Positions 27,230-36,838 of a stretch of 64,000 nt of DNA are shown here, piece after piece. The notes below the pieces were generated by a model, which was given only the letters and a program-made list of their open reading frames with translations, was not told where the DNA came from and searched no databases. The translations under genes and the position numbers were made by a program. Every line of letters starts with the position of its first letter. The stretch's first letter is position 1. Source of the DNA: Allobosea thiooxidans (GTDB lineage Bacteria; Pseudomonadota; Alphaproteobacteria; Rhizobiales; Beijerinckiaceae); contig NZ_FUYX01000008.1 of the NCBI RefSeq assembly GCF_900168195.1, positions 1 through 64,000 of the forward strand, given 5' to 3'.

Positions 27230-27679
27230 ATGATGGATCATGAGCTTCGTGAATTCGTCGATCACGTAATGGATCGCCGTGTGATCAATGACGAAGACGT
27301 CAAGATGCTTCAGCGGAACATCTTGAACGATGTCGTCATGACGCGAGACACGATCGACATCCTCATCGCGCTCGATCGCGCCGTGCTGCAAAGCTGCCAG
27401 TCCTATGCCGATTATCTCGTGGCGCTGGTCGTCGACTTCGCCGTCTGGGAAAACCGGCCGACCGGCGTCATCGACCGCGACAAGGCGCATTGGCTGGTGA
27501 CGACGCTCTCGGCTGGCGAGGGGCCGACCGCCACGGCGCGGCGCATCGCCTTCGAGATCGCCCGCGAGGCGGAGCATTGCGATGAGGCGCTGCTTGCTTT
27601 CGCCTTCGCCAAGGGGGCGGCGAAAGAGATTGCGCGGGGCGCTGCCGGTCGCATGCCACGGACCCTGCTCGCGAATTGA
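27230..27679 (+). CDS. Conserved-looking helical protein of unknown function
   Basis: The 149-residue soluble protein starts MMDHELREFVDHVMDRRVIND after CAGGAGTTCAGAC. It is predicted all-helical: paired charged helices to about residue 45, a hydrophobic core segment (SYADYLVALVVDFAVWENRP, about 58-77), then RDKAHWLVTTL and a helical C terminus. There is no signal peptide and no recognisable catalytic motif. Its monocistronic position with an AT-rich upstream region suggests its own regulated promoter. I do not recognise the family. Confidence 0.7.
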   Translation: MMDHELREFVDHVMDRRVINDEDVKMLQRNILNDVVMTRDTIDILIALDRAVLQSCQSYADYLVALVVDFAVWENRPTGVIDRDKAHWLVTTLSAGEGPTATARRIAFEIAREAEHCDEALLAFAFAKGAAKEIARGAAGRMPRTLLAN

Positions 27680-27899
27680 CCTGCGCATCTGCGCACAATC
27701 GTCTGGCTTCCGGCTCACCGCGCGTCCGCTAAGGCGTGCGGTGAGCTAATTGCCTGTCAAAGCGCGAGATTATCCAGAGAGGCGGCTTGCGCTGCCTGGT
27801 CCGACGCAGCGGCCGACTTTCGCATCGGTGGACGGCAGTTGCGGCGTCCCATACACCCCGGCTATTGCAGTCTGGTCCGAAGCCGGGGGGATTCCGCGC

Positions 27900-29900
<2,001 letters not shown>

Positions 29901-29926
29901 GCGGGTGACGCAGGCCATGGCTCTGC

Positions 29927-30019
29927 CGTCATGGTCGGGCTTGTCCCGACCATCCACGTCTTTCTCTCGCGTCATTCGTGTTCAAGACGTGGACGCTCGC
30001 CACAGGGGCGAGCGTGACG
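29927..30019 (+). repeat. Palindromic intergenic repeat, family A, copy 1
   Basis: This element of about 92 bp starts CGTCATGGTCGGGC and ends CGAGCGTGACG. It folds into an 8-bp hairpin (TGGTCGGG/CCCGACCA) and a second one (GCTCGCC/GGGCGAGC), with an ACGTCT/AGACGT pair between. Three more copies occur in this window at 36052, 36692 and 54073, all in the same orientation. This copy lies between pccA and the broken glutathione S-transferase gene. Confidence 0.85.
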
Positions 30020-30032
30020 GTCTGGAGGTTTC

Positions 30033-30652
30033 ATGCTGAAGATCTGGGGCCGGTTGAGCTCGATCAACGTCCAGAAGGTCGTCTGGGCGGCCGGCGAGGC
30101 CGGGCAGGTCTTCGAGCGCATCGATGTCGGCGGCCCGTTCGGCGGGCTCGACACGCCGGAATTCCGCGCGATGAACCCGAACGGGCAGATCCCGGTGCTG
30201 GAGGACGGCTCCTCCGCCTGTGGGAATCCAACAGCATCGTGCGCTACCTGGCGGCGCGCCACGGCGCCGCGACGCTTTGGGAAGAGGACCCCGCCCGGCG
30301 TGCGCTGGCCGAGCGCTGGATGGACTGGATGCTGTCGGAGCTGCAGCCGGCGATGGCGCCGGTGCTCTGGGGCGTGGTGCGCAAGGTGCCGGCCTATGCC
30401 GACCCGAAGGTAATCGGCGAGGGCGTGAAGCGGGCGGAGACGCTGATGGCGATCCTCGACGCACAGCTGGCGGATCGGCCCTTCCTCGCCGGCGAGCGTT
30501 TCGGCGTCGCCGACATCACGGTCGGTTGCGGCGCCCATCGCTGGCTCAACATGCCGGTGGAGCGGATCGAGCGGCCGGCGGTGCAGCGCTGGTACGCGGC
30601 GCTCTCCGCCAGGCCGGCGGCGCAGGCGGCTCTCCCGCTGCCGGTCACCTGA
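30033..30652 (+). pseudogene. Glutathione S-transferase, interrupted by a one-base frameshift
   Basis: The first frame (from MLKIWGRLSSINVQKVVWAAGE) encodes the thioredoxin-like GST N terminus up to NPNGQIPVLEDGS. The homology then continues in another frame with LWESNSIVRYLAARHG and the helical C-terminal domain to 30652 (AERWMDWMLSELQPAM, FLAGERFGVADITVGC). The switch falls at about 30210-30222, where GGCTCCTCCGCCTGTGGGAA appears to lack one C before CTGTGG. Joined, the product would be about 206 residues, normal for the family. It is either a recent pseudogene or a sequencing error. Confidence 0.85.
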
Positions 30653-30699
30653 GAAAGCGCCGCGCTTGATCCGGGCGCTGCGGCTGGCATGATGCCGGA

Positions 30700-31209
30700 A
30701 TGAACGCTCTTCGCGCGGTCCTGCTTCTGTCTTGTCTCAGCCCTGCCGCGCCGGCGGCGGCGCAGCAGGGCGCGTCGGCTCTGAGGGCGGATTTGGCAGC
30801 CCTGACGACTTGCCTACGCGAGAGCGGCAGGGCGCCGACCGCCTGCATCGGCACGGTGGCGGTGGCTTGCGTCCGCGCGGCCAGCAGCGATCCGCAGCGC
30901 GCGGAGGCGCCCTGCGCCAGGCGCGAGGAGGCAGTCTGGCGCGAGCGCCTGACGCTTGCGCTGCAGATCTCGGCGCGCCGGTTCGATGCCGGGCAGCGCA
31001 GCCGCCTCGCCGCACTGCAGCTCGCCTGGGAAGGTTATGTCGCGCAGAAATGCGCCTTCTATGCCGCGTCGCAGCGGGAGGCGGTGCAGGCCGGCCGGCA
31101 GGCGGGGTGCGAACTGCGCGAGGTCGCCGAACGCGCGATCGAGCTCGCCAGGGCGCTACCGCAAGGCGGGCAGCGGCGCCCCTCCTCGCCGCCGCAGATC
31201 ATCCGCTGA
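30700..31209 (+). CDS. Secreted LprI/DUF1311-like protein
   Basis: The 169-residue product has a Sec signal (MNALRAVLLLSCLSPAAPAAAQ) and a mature helical part with several cysteines. The segment WEGYVAQKCAFYAASQREAVQAG followed by CELREVAERAIELA matches the spacing of the lysozyme-inhibitor LprI-N/DUF1311 family as I recall it. The C terminus is Pro/Arg-rich. The assignment is tentative; a periplasmic location is well supported. Confidence 0.65.
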   Translation: MNALRAVLLLSCLSPAAPAAAQQGASALRADLAALTTCLRESGRAPTACIGTVAVACVRAASSDPQRAEAPCARREEAVWRERLTLALQISARRFDAGQRSRLAALQLAWEGYVAQKCAFYAASQREAVQAGRQAGCELREVAERAIELARALPQGGQRRPSSPPQIIR

Positions 31210-31359
31210 GGTCTCCGATGCGGGAATGGTGACATCAGGCCGGCGCTGTCCGGCCGGGCGCCGCGGACCGCATCAAACTACTGGAGCTTGCCGCGGTGCT
31301 GCGGCTATACCGGCGGGCCGATGGCGGCCGCCGGCCTGCCGGCCTGCCGCGAGCCCCTG

Positions 31360-32148
31360 ATGTTCTTCATCCTGTCCAAGATCGTCTGGTTCGTCTTCTC
31401 GCCGGTCAATTTCGTCATCCTCGTCGCAGGGCTCTCCGTGCTCCTGGCCTTTACGCGCTTCGCCAGGCCGGCCCGATGGATCGCTCTGTTCTCCCTCGCA
31501 GCGCTCGGGCTGATGGCCTTCAGCCCGCTGCCGCGCGCCGTGATCCGGCCGCTGGAGGATCGCTTCCCGCAGCAGGATGCGCGCAAGGGCCCGGTGACGG
31601 GTATCGTCGTCCTGGGAGGAGCGGTCGGCATCGCGCGCGGCGATATCGTCCTGAACTCCTCGGCGGTACGCATGACCAAGGCGGTGGAGCTGGCGCGGCT
31701 GCACCCGGAGGCGAAGATCGTCTTCACCGGCGGGGCCGCCAACCTGATCACCGAGGCGAAGGAAACCGAGGCGGACGGGGCGAAGCTGCTGTTCGAGGCG
31801 CTCGGCCTCGACCCCGCCCGGCTCATTCTGGAGGACCAGTCGCGCAATACGCGCGAGAACGCCGTCTTCAGCCGCCGCCTCGTCGATCCCAAGCCCGGCG
31901 AGCGCTGGCTTCTCGTGACCTCGGCCTGGCACATGCCGCGTTCGATCGGCGTGTTCCGCATGGCCGGCTTCGATGTGGAGGCCTTCCCGGTCGACTACTG
32001 GTCGAGCGGCGAAGTCGACGATTTCATCCGGCCCTACAGCAGGGCGCCGCGCGCGCTCGAGGTCGCCGATAACGGCTTCAAGGAATGGGTCGGCCTGCTG
32101 GCTTACAGGCTGGCGGGCTATACCGACGCGCTGTTCCCGGCGCCCTGA
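31360..32148 (+). CDS. YdcF/ElyC-type DUF218 membrane protein
   Basis: The 262-residue protein has two N-terminal membrane helices (about 5-27 and 36-58) and a DUF218 domain with GIVVLGGAVGIARGD, KIVFTGGAA, EDQSRNTRENAVFSRR and LVTSAWHMPRSIGVFR. This is the ElyC/SanA/YdcF family linked to envelope integrity and polyprenyl-carrier metabolism in E. coli. I prefer the ATG at 31360, which starts right at TM1, over one 72 bases upstream. Its 3' end overlaps the convergent DUF3253 gene by 31 bp. Confidence 0.85.
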   Translation: MFFILSKIVWFVFSPVNFVILVAGLSVLLAFTRFARPARWIALFSLAALGLMAFSPLPRAVIRPLEDRFPQQDARKGPVTGIVVLGGAVGIARGDIVLNSSAVRMTKAVELARLHPEAKIVFTGGAANLITEAKETEADGAKLLFEALGLDPARLILEDQSRNTRENAVFSRRLVDPKPGERWLLVTSAWHMPRSIGVFRMAGFDVEAFPVDYWSSGEVDDFIRPYSRAPRALEVADNGFKEWVGLLAYRLAGYTDALFPAP

Positions 32149-32438
32149 TCATCGGGGGAGGCGTCGGACGGCAGCGAGAGCCGGTAGACGCCGCGGAAAT
32201 CATCCGGGTCGACCGGGCGGCCCTTGCGGGTGATCACGAGCCTGCCTTCCTTCATCAGCTTCACCGCGGCGCGACGGACCGGCTGCATCAGCGGGCCCCA
32301 ATCGTCGGGGTGGTCGCTGCCGAGGGCGCGGGCGACATCCATCGGCGAAACCGTGCGACCGGGCTCCCGCCGCGTCAGCAGGTCGAGGATCGCCTGCTCG
32401 ATAGTCTCGGGCGCGTGGCCTTCGGATTCTTGGCTCAT
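32118..32438 (-). CDS. DUF3253-like small winged-helix protein
   Basis: The 106-residue protein contains TIEQAILDLLTRREPGRTVSPMDVARALG followed by WGPLMQPVRRAAVKLMKEGRLVITRKGRPVDPDDFRGVYRL, the pattern of DUF3253 proteins: two helices then a winged hairpin, suggesting nucleic-acid binding. The function is unknown. It overlaps the stop of the upstream DUF599 gene by four bases (ATGA), and its own 3' end runs 31 bp into the convergent ydcF-like gene. Confidence 0.75.
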   Translation of the reverse strand: MSQESEGHAPETIEQAILDLLTRREPGRTVSPMDVARALGSDHPDDWGPLMQPVRRAAVKLMKEGRLVITRKGRPVDPDDFRGVYRLSLPSDASPDDQGAGNSASV

Positions 32439-33127
32439 GGCTGGCTCGGATGGTTGAAGACGCGCGTCGCGTCCGAGGCGAACTGGCGCCGGTACATCGC
32501 GACCAGCACCGCGCCGGTGAAGGCGAGGAAGGTGATCGGGCCGAGGAACCAGCCGAGATAGGCGAGCGCGAAGAAGAAGGCGCGCTGGCCGCGGTTGAAA
32601 TGCCGCCCGGCGGCAATGTTCATCTCGGTGGTCTCGTGCACCGCCCCGGCCATCGCCTTCTCGTCGTCGCCGTCGAAGGGGGGCAGGGCGCCGAGCAGGA
32701 TGACGCAGTAGTTGAAGAGCCGGTAGCTCCAGGCGAATTTGAAGAAGGCGTAGCCGAAGATGCCGGCGAGCCCGATCACCTTCATCTCCCAGACCGCGCG
32801 CGACGTCGGCGGCACGAGGGGGAGGTCGGAGAAGATCGCGACGACGCGGTCGGTCGAGTTCAGCAGCGCGAGCGTACCGCCGATCGCGATCAGCGAGGTT
32901 GAGGCGAAGAAGGCGGTGCCGTTCTGCAGGCCGTTCATCACCTGGGTATCGACGATGCGGACCTCGCGGGTCGCAGCCTGGCGGATCCAGCGGGCCCGGC
33001 GCAGGTTCATCCGCATGTTGAGCGTCCGGGCGGCATAGGGGCCCATCTCGACCACATAGTGATAGCCGAGCCAGGACAGGGTGAAGAACGCCAGGGCGGT
33101 CAGATCGAGATTGCTGAAGCCGAACAT
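32435..33127 (-). CDS. DUF599 family membrane protein
   Basis: The 230-residue protein has about four membrane helices and the DUF599 hallmarks TLSWLGYHYVVEMGP near the N terminus, FFASTSLIAIGGTLALL, and WSYRLFNYCVILLGALPP. The function of the family is unknown. I chose the ATG at MFGFSNLDL; an upstream frame extension of 34 residues is basic and lacks an RBS. It is operonic with the DUF3253 gene. Confidence 0.85.
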   Translation of the reverse strand: MFGFSNLDLTALAFFTLSWLGYHYVVEMGPYAARTLNMRMNLRRARWIRQAATREVRIVDTQVMNGLQNGTAFFASTSLIAIGGTLALLNSTDRVVAIFSDLPLVPPTSRAVWEMKVIGLAGIFGYAFFKFAWSYRLFNYCVILLGALPPFDGDDEKAMAGAVHETTEMNIAAGRHFNRGQRAFFFALAYLGWFLGPITFLAFTGAVLVAMYRRQFASDATRVFNHPSQP

Positions 33128-33258
33128 GCCGCCGCTCTGCACTCCGCCGGCCCGAGAGGCAAGCAGCTTGTGCCGGCGCCGCGCGGACGGCAAGGTCGTG
33201 GCATTGACGCTTCCGCCGCGAGCCGCCACGGTGCGCCGGAATCGGGGAAGGACGAGCC

Positions 33259-33669
33259 ATGCCGCAAACCATCAGCAAGGGCTACAAGGCGCTGGTCGCG
33301 GAGGCAGAGAGCCGGATCGAGACGCTGACGGTCGAGGCGGCGCAGGCGCTCCATGGCAGCGACGACGTCGTCTTCGTCGATCTGCGCGATCCGCGCGAGC
33401 TGGAGCGGGAAGGGCGCATGCCCGGCGCCTTCCATTGTCCGCGCGGCATGCTCGAATTCTGGATCGATCCGGAAAGCCCCTATGCCAAGCCGGTGTTCCA
33501 GGAGGACAAGCGCTTCGTCTTCTTCTGCGGCGGCGGCTGGCGCTCGGCGCTCGCTGCCCAGGCCGCACAGGAGATGGGGCTGAAGCCGGTCGCGCATGTG
33601 GCGGGCGGATTCGGTGCCTGGAAGAAGGCGGGGGCGCCGGTCGAGCCCCCCGCCGAGCGGAAGGGCTGA
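33259..33669 (+). CDS. Rhodanese-domain sulfurtransferase
   Basis: The 136-residue single-domain rhodanese begins MPQTISKGYKALVAEAESRIE and contains VFVDLRDPRELEREGRMPGAFHCPRG and the active-site loop FFCGGGWRSALAAQ, with catalytic cysteine at about residue 90. It likely moves sulfane sulfur in the cytoplasm. The loop CGGGWR is a glycine-rich variant of the usual CxxGxR. It is followed by a tiny membrane-protein gene. Confidence 0.9.
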   Translation: MPQTISKGYKALVAEAESRIETLTVEAAQALHGSDDVVFVDLRDPRELEREGRMPGAFHCPRGMLEFWIDPESPYAKPVFQEDKRFVFFCGGGWRSALAAQAAQEMGLKPVAHVAGGFGAWKKAGAPVEPPAERKG

Positions 33670-33680
33670 GACTCCCCACC

Positions 33681-33854
33681 TTGTCCCATATCGTCATCGT
33701 TCTACTGGTCGTGGCTTTCATTTTCCGCAAGCCGCTCGGCCGCATCCTGGCGCGGCAATTTCCCAACCGTGCCAAGCGCCAGCAGGTGCTGGGCACCATC
33801 ATCGCGGCCTTCCTGCTGGTGATCGCCGCGAGGCTGGTCGCGTTGTTCTGGTGA
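33681..33854 (+). CDS. Small membrane protein, 57 residues (TTG start)
   Basis: From a TTG 11 bp after the rhodanese stop the frame reads MSHIVIVLLVVAFIFRKPLGRI and ends TIIAAFLLVIAARLVALFW. Two hydrophobic helices flank a basic loop (ARQFPNRAKRQQ). The hydrophobic pattern and the close spacing to the rhodanese gene support expression. The start codon is uncertain and the function unknown. Confidence 0.5.
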   Translation: MSHIVIVLLVVAFIFRKPLGRILARQFPNRAKRQQVLGTIIAAFLLVIAARLVALFW

Positions 33855-34235
33855 AACACCCACGCCGGACCGTGGCGTAGATCCGGCATGGCGGCGCGCG
33901 ATTCCGCCAACAATTCACAGGCCCGGCCCCGTCCTGATCCTGGCGAGGGCGGCCCGTGTGGCCAGCGCATGGCGGAACGGGTTGCGTCCTGCCCATAAAT
34001 CAGGCATGTTTGGCGACCTGGCTCCAACTCAAGAAAGGGAGGGCTGAATGGAATTCAAATTCACCGTCGCCACTCCCATGCGACCACGCCGGCACTAGGT
34101 CGGTCTCGCACGAGGCCCGCCTGCCAGCGGTCTCCTGAGCCTTTTTCCAAACGCTTTCATTCATTGCCGGGGCCGGCGCGCGTCGTCGTCTCCGCCTGAT
34201 TCGGAGTCGGTGCCTGCACGGTGCCGAATGACGCT
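33855..34235. other. 381-bp gap before the ABC exporter
   Basis: No full gene is visible. A 16-codon frame with a strong RBS lies at 34048-34098. The T-rich GCCTTTTTCC at 34139 onward follows no convincing hairpin. The promoter for the downstream ABC exporter must lie here but has no clear consensus. Confidence 0.4.
34048..34098 (+). CDS. Possible 16-residue leader peptide
   Basis: The frame MEFKFTVATPMRPRRH follows AAAGGGAGGGCTGA, one of the best Shine-Dalgarno matches in the window, with five-base spacing. It ends 137 bp before the ABC exporter start. It could be a regulatory leader peptide or the remnant of a lost gene. Only the RBS and position support it. Confidence 0.2.
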   Translation: MEFKFTVATPMRPRRH

Positions 34236-36029
34236 ATGTCTCTCGATATTCAAACCGGGCGGCGGGAGCCGTTCCGAGCCGTTCTCGGCTTCACTTTCCG
34301 TCACTGGACGCGCCAGCCCGGCCAGGTCGCCTGGGTCGCCGGCGTCACCATCGCCGCGACGCTCGCCGAGCTGTTCACGCCGGTCTATGCCGGCCGCCTC
34401 GTCGATGCGGTGGCGAGCGGCGTGGACAGCATGGATGCGGCACTGTGGGCGCTCGGGGCCATGATGGTGCTCGCTGCCATCATGGTGCTGGGGCGGCATT
34501 TCGCCTTCGTCGGCCTCACCGTCATGACGCTGCGGACGATGAGTGACGTCGCACTGGAGGCGTTCGCGCGCCTGCAGCGCTTCTCGACCGACTGGCACGC
34601 GAACAACTTCGCCGGCTCGACGGTGCGCAAGATCACGCGCGGCATGTGGGCGCTCGACCTGCTGACCGACACGATCCTGATCGCGCTGCTGCCTTCCCTC
34701 GTCATCCTGCTCGGCATGACGGCGGTTCTGGCCTGGCACTGGCCGGCGATGGGGCTCGTCGTGGCGCTGGGCGCGCTGGTCTATATCGGGCTGACGCTCG
34801 CGCTGTCGCTGCGCTTCGTCGCGCCGGCGGCACGGCTGGGCAATGCCTGGGATACCCGTCTCGGCGGCGCGCTGGCGGACTCCATCACCTGCAACCCGGT
34901 GGTGAAGGCCTATGGCGCCGAGACGCGCGAGGATCTGCGCCTCGCGACCGTGGTGTCGAAGTGGAGCCAGAGAACGGGCCGCGCCTGGTTGCGCGGCACC
35001 TGGTCGGGCACCGGCCAGAACCTCGTGCTGCTGGTGCTGCGCGCGGCGGTGATCGGCCTCGTGATCTGGCTGTGGGCGAACGGGCAAGCCTCGCCCGGCG
35101 ACGTCGCCTTCGTGCTGACGGCCTATGCGGTGGTGCATGGCTATCTGCGCGATGTCGGCCAGCACGTCCACAACCTGCAGCGCTCGGTCAACGACATGGA
35201 GGAGCTCGTCTGGATGCACGATCTTCCCTATGGCGTGCCGGACCGGAAGGGCGCGGTGGCGATGGGCGTGACCGCGGGCGAGATCGCCTTCGAGAACGTG
35301 ACCTTCCACTATGGAGGCCATCACGATCCGCTCTACCGCGATTTCTCGCTGACCATCCGTGGCGGCGAGAAGGTCGGCCTCGTCGGCCGCTCGGGCTCCG
35401 GCAAGACGACCTTCGTCAAGCTGGTGCAGCGGCTCTACGATGTCACTTCGGGCCGTATCGCGATCGACGGGCAGGACATCGCCGATGTCACGCAGGACAG
35501 CCTGCGCCGGCAGATCGCGATCGTGCAGCAGGAGCCGGTGCTGTTCCACCGGTCCCTGGCCGAGAACATCGCCTATGGCCGACCCGGCGCCTCGCAGGCG
35601 CAGATCGAGCAGGCGGCGCAACTCGCCAACGCGCATGACTTCATCATGCGCCTGCCCAAGGGCTACGCCACGCTCGTCGGCGAGCGCGGCATCAAGCTCT
35701 CGGGCGGCGAGCGCCAGCGTGTCGCGCTGGCCCGCGCCTTCCTGGCCGATGCGCCGATCCTGATCCTGGACGAGGCGACCTCGAGCCTCGATTCGGAATC
35801 GGAGGCGCTGATCCAGCAGGCGATCGAGCGCCTGATGGAAGGCCGCACGACGATCGTGATCGCGCATCGTCTCTCGACGATCAGGGCGATGGACCGCATC
35901 CTGGTCTTCGATCGCGGCCAGGTGGTCGAGGAGGGGCCGCACGAGGCCTTGCTGACCCGCGAGGACGGCGCCTATCGCGCGCTGTTCGAGAAGCAGGTCA
36001 GCGAGCTGGCCAAGGGGCTGGCGGCGTAA
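34236..36029 (+). CDS. ABC transporter, fused permease and ATP-binding protein (exporter type)
   Basis: The 597-residue half-transporter has an N-terminal membrane domain of about six helices (20-310) and a C-terminal ATPase domain. The ATPase has Walker A GRSGSGKTT (about 386-394), the signature LSGGERQRVALARAFL (about 487) and Walker B ILILDEATSSLD (about 507). It should act as a homodimeric exporter; the substrate class (lipid, drug or peptide) is not evident. I chose the ATG giving MSLDIQTGRREP; a GTG 15 bases earlier is possible. Confidence 0.9.
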   Translation: MSLDIQTGRREPFRAVLGFTFRHWTRQPGQVAWVAGVTIAATLAELFTPVYAGRLVDAVASGVDSMDAALWALGAMMVLAAIMVLGRHFAFVGLTVMTLRTMSDVALEAFARLQRFSTDWHANNFAGSTVRKITRGMWALDLLTDTILIALLPSLVILLGMTAVLAWHWPAMGLVVALGALVYIGLTLALSLRFVAPAARLGNAWDTRLGGALADSITCNPVVKAYGAETREDLRLATVVSKWSQRTGRAWLRGTWSGTGQNLVLLVLRAAVIGLVIWLWANGQASPGDVAFVLTAYAVVHGYLRDVGQHVHNLQRSVNDMEELVWMHDLPYGVPDRKGAVAMGVTAGEIAFENVTFHYGGHHDPLYRDFSLTIRGGEKVGLVGRSGSGKTTFVKLVQRLYDVTSGRIAIDGQDIADVTQDSLRRQIAIVQQEPVLFHRSLAENIAYGRPGASQAQIEQAAQLANAHDFIMRLPKGYATLVGERGIKLSGGERQRVALARAFLADAPILILDEATSSLDSESEALIQQAIERLMEGRTTIVIAHRLSTIRAMDRILVFDRGQVVEEGPHEALLTREDGAYRALFEKQVSELAKGLAA

Positions 36030-36051
36030 GCCGCCGCCAGCCGACCCGCCA

Positions 36052-36144
36052 CGTCATGGTCGGGCTTGTCCCGACCATCCACGTCTTCGCGTTTCGAGTG
36101 GCGGGGTCAAGACGTGGATGCTCGCCACAAGGGCGAGCATGACG
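36052..36144 (+). repeat. Palindromic intergenic repeat, family A, copy 2
   Basis: This element has the same two-hairpin structure and the same CGTCATGG...CATGACG ends as the copy at 29927. It lies between the ABC exporter stop and the 3' end of the gamma-glutamylcyclotransferase-like gene. It forms a direct repeat with copy 3 on the other side of that gene. Confidence 0.85.
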
Positions 36145-36152
36145 TCGCGGGT

Positions 36153-36671
36153 CTATTTCGGCGCCAGCGCCCTTGGCCGCACGCCCTTCACCGGGCCGGG
36201 CGGCAGCGGCTCGCTCACATCCTGATTCAGGCTCTTCAGATCGAGAGTCGGTTTGGTCAGAAATCGATTCAGGCCGCCGACGTAAGTCTCTGGCAGGCCG
36301 AAATGTTTCGCTCCCGCGATGACCGCTTCCATGTAGCCCGGCTTCGGCCTTCCCGGCTCGCCCGAGCGGCCGATATAGATCAGCGCGCGCTTGGCGCCGC
36401 CCGGCACGATCACCGGCTGGCTGATCTTCACATAGAGCCCGCTGGCGAGCTCCTCGAACTTGTCGAGGACGCGCATGTCGCTGAGCGAGCAGTCCCAGAG
36501 CACGCCATGGACCTCCTCGCGCGGGTCGCGGATCACCGAGGCGTAGCCGTCGCGGGTGACGATGAAGCGATGCCGCGGCAGGCGAGCCGGGCCGAGCGGG
36601 CGCGCCTTGGGGCAGCGCTCGGCCATGCCGGCCGGGTCCATGTTGAGGCCATAGGCGAAATAGAGGGGCAT
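36153..36671 (-). CDS. Gamma-glutamylcyclotransferase-like (AIG2/GGCT fold) protein
   Basis: The 172-residue protein begins MPLYFAYGLNMDPAGMAERCP, the substrate-cradle signature of the GGCT/AIG2 fold (usually YGSN; here YGLN). It continues with HGVLWDCSLSDMRVLDKFEELASGLY, whose acidic residue in the KFEELA segment fits the catalytic glutamate. It may act on gamma-glutamyl-amine or glutathione-type substrates. An open extension upstream (MDGRDKPDHDGK) is translated repeat sequence and was excluded. The gene is flanked by two direct copies of repeat family A. Confidence 0.82.
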   Translation of the reverse strand: MPLYFAYGLNMDPAGMAERCPKARPLGPARLPRHRFIVTRDGYASVIRDPREEVHGVLWDCSLSDMRVLDKFEELASGLYVKISQPVIVPGGAKRALIYIGRSGEPGRPKPGYMEAVIAGAKHFGLPETYVGGLNRFLTKPTLDLKSLNQDVSEPLPPGPVKGVRPRALAPK

Positions 36672-36691
36672 GGTTCCGGCCGCGCGCTTTC

Positions 36692-36784
36692 CGTCATGGT
36701 CGGGCTTGTCCCGACCATCCACGTCTTTGCCTTTCGAGGGCGATGGTCAAGACGTGGGTGCTCGCCACAGGGGCGAACATGACG
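36692..36784 (+). repeat. Palindromic intergenic repeat, family A, copy 3
   Basis: This is a near-identical element to the copies at 29927, 36052 and 54073, placed between the start of the GGCT-like gene and the 3' end of the acyl-CoA dehydrogenase gene. Its left part can be translated into a spurious N-terminal extension of the GGCT-like gene. Confidence 0.85.
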
Positions 36785-36838
36785 TGGCCTCTCGTCATGA
36801 GATACCCGAGGCAGGCCTGGGCATGACGCCAGAAGGCG

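Noticed and set aside
33259-33854. A single fused reading of the rhodanese and the small membrane protein.
   Set aside because: They are in different frames and separated by a stop, and each has its own recognisable fold.
36672-36722. N-terminal extension MDGRDKPDHDGK of the GGCT-like gene.
   Set aside because: This is translated family A repeat. The same peptide can be read from every copy of the repeat in the window.
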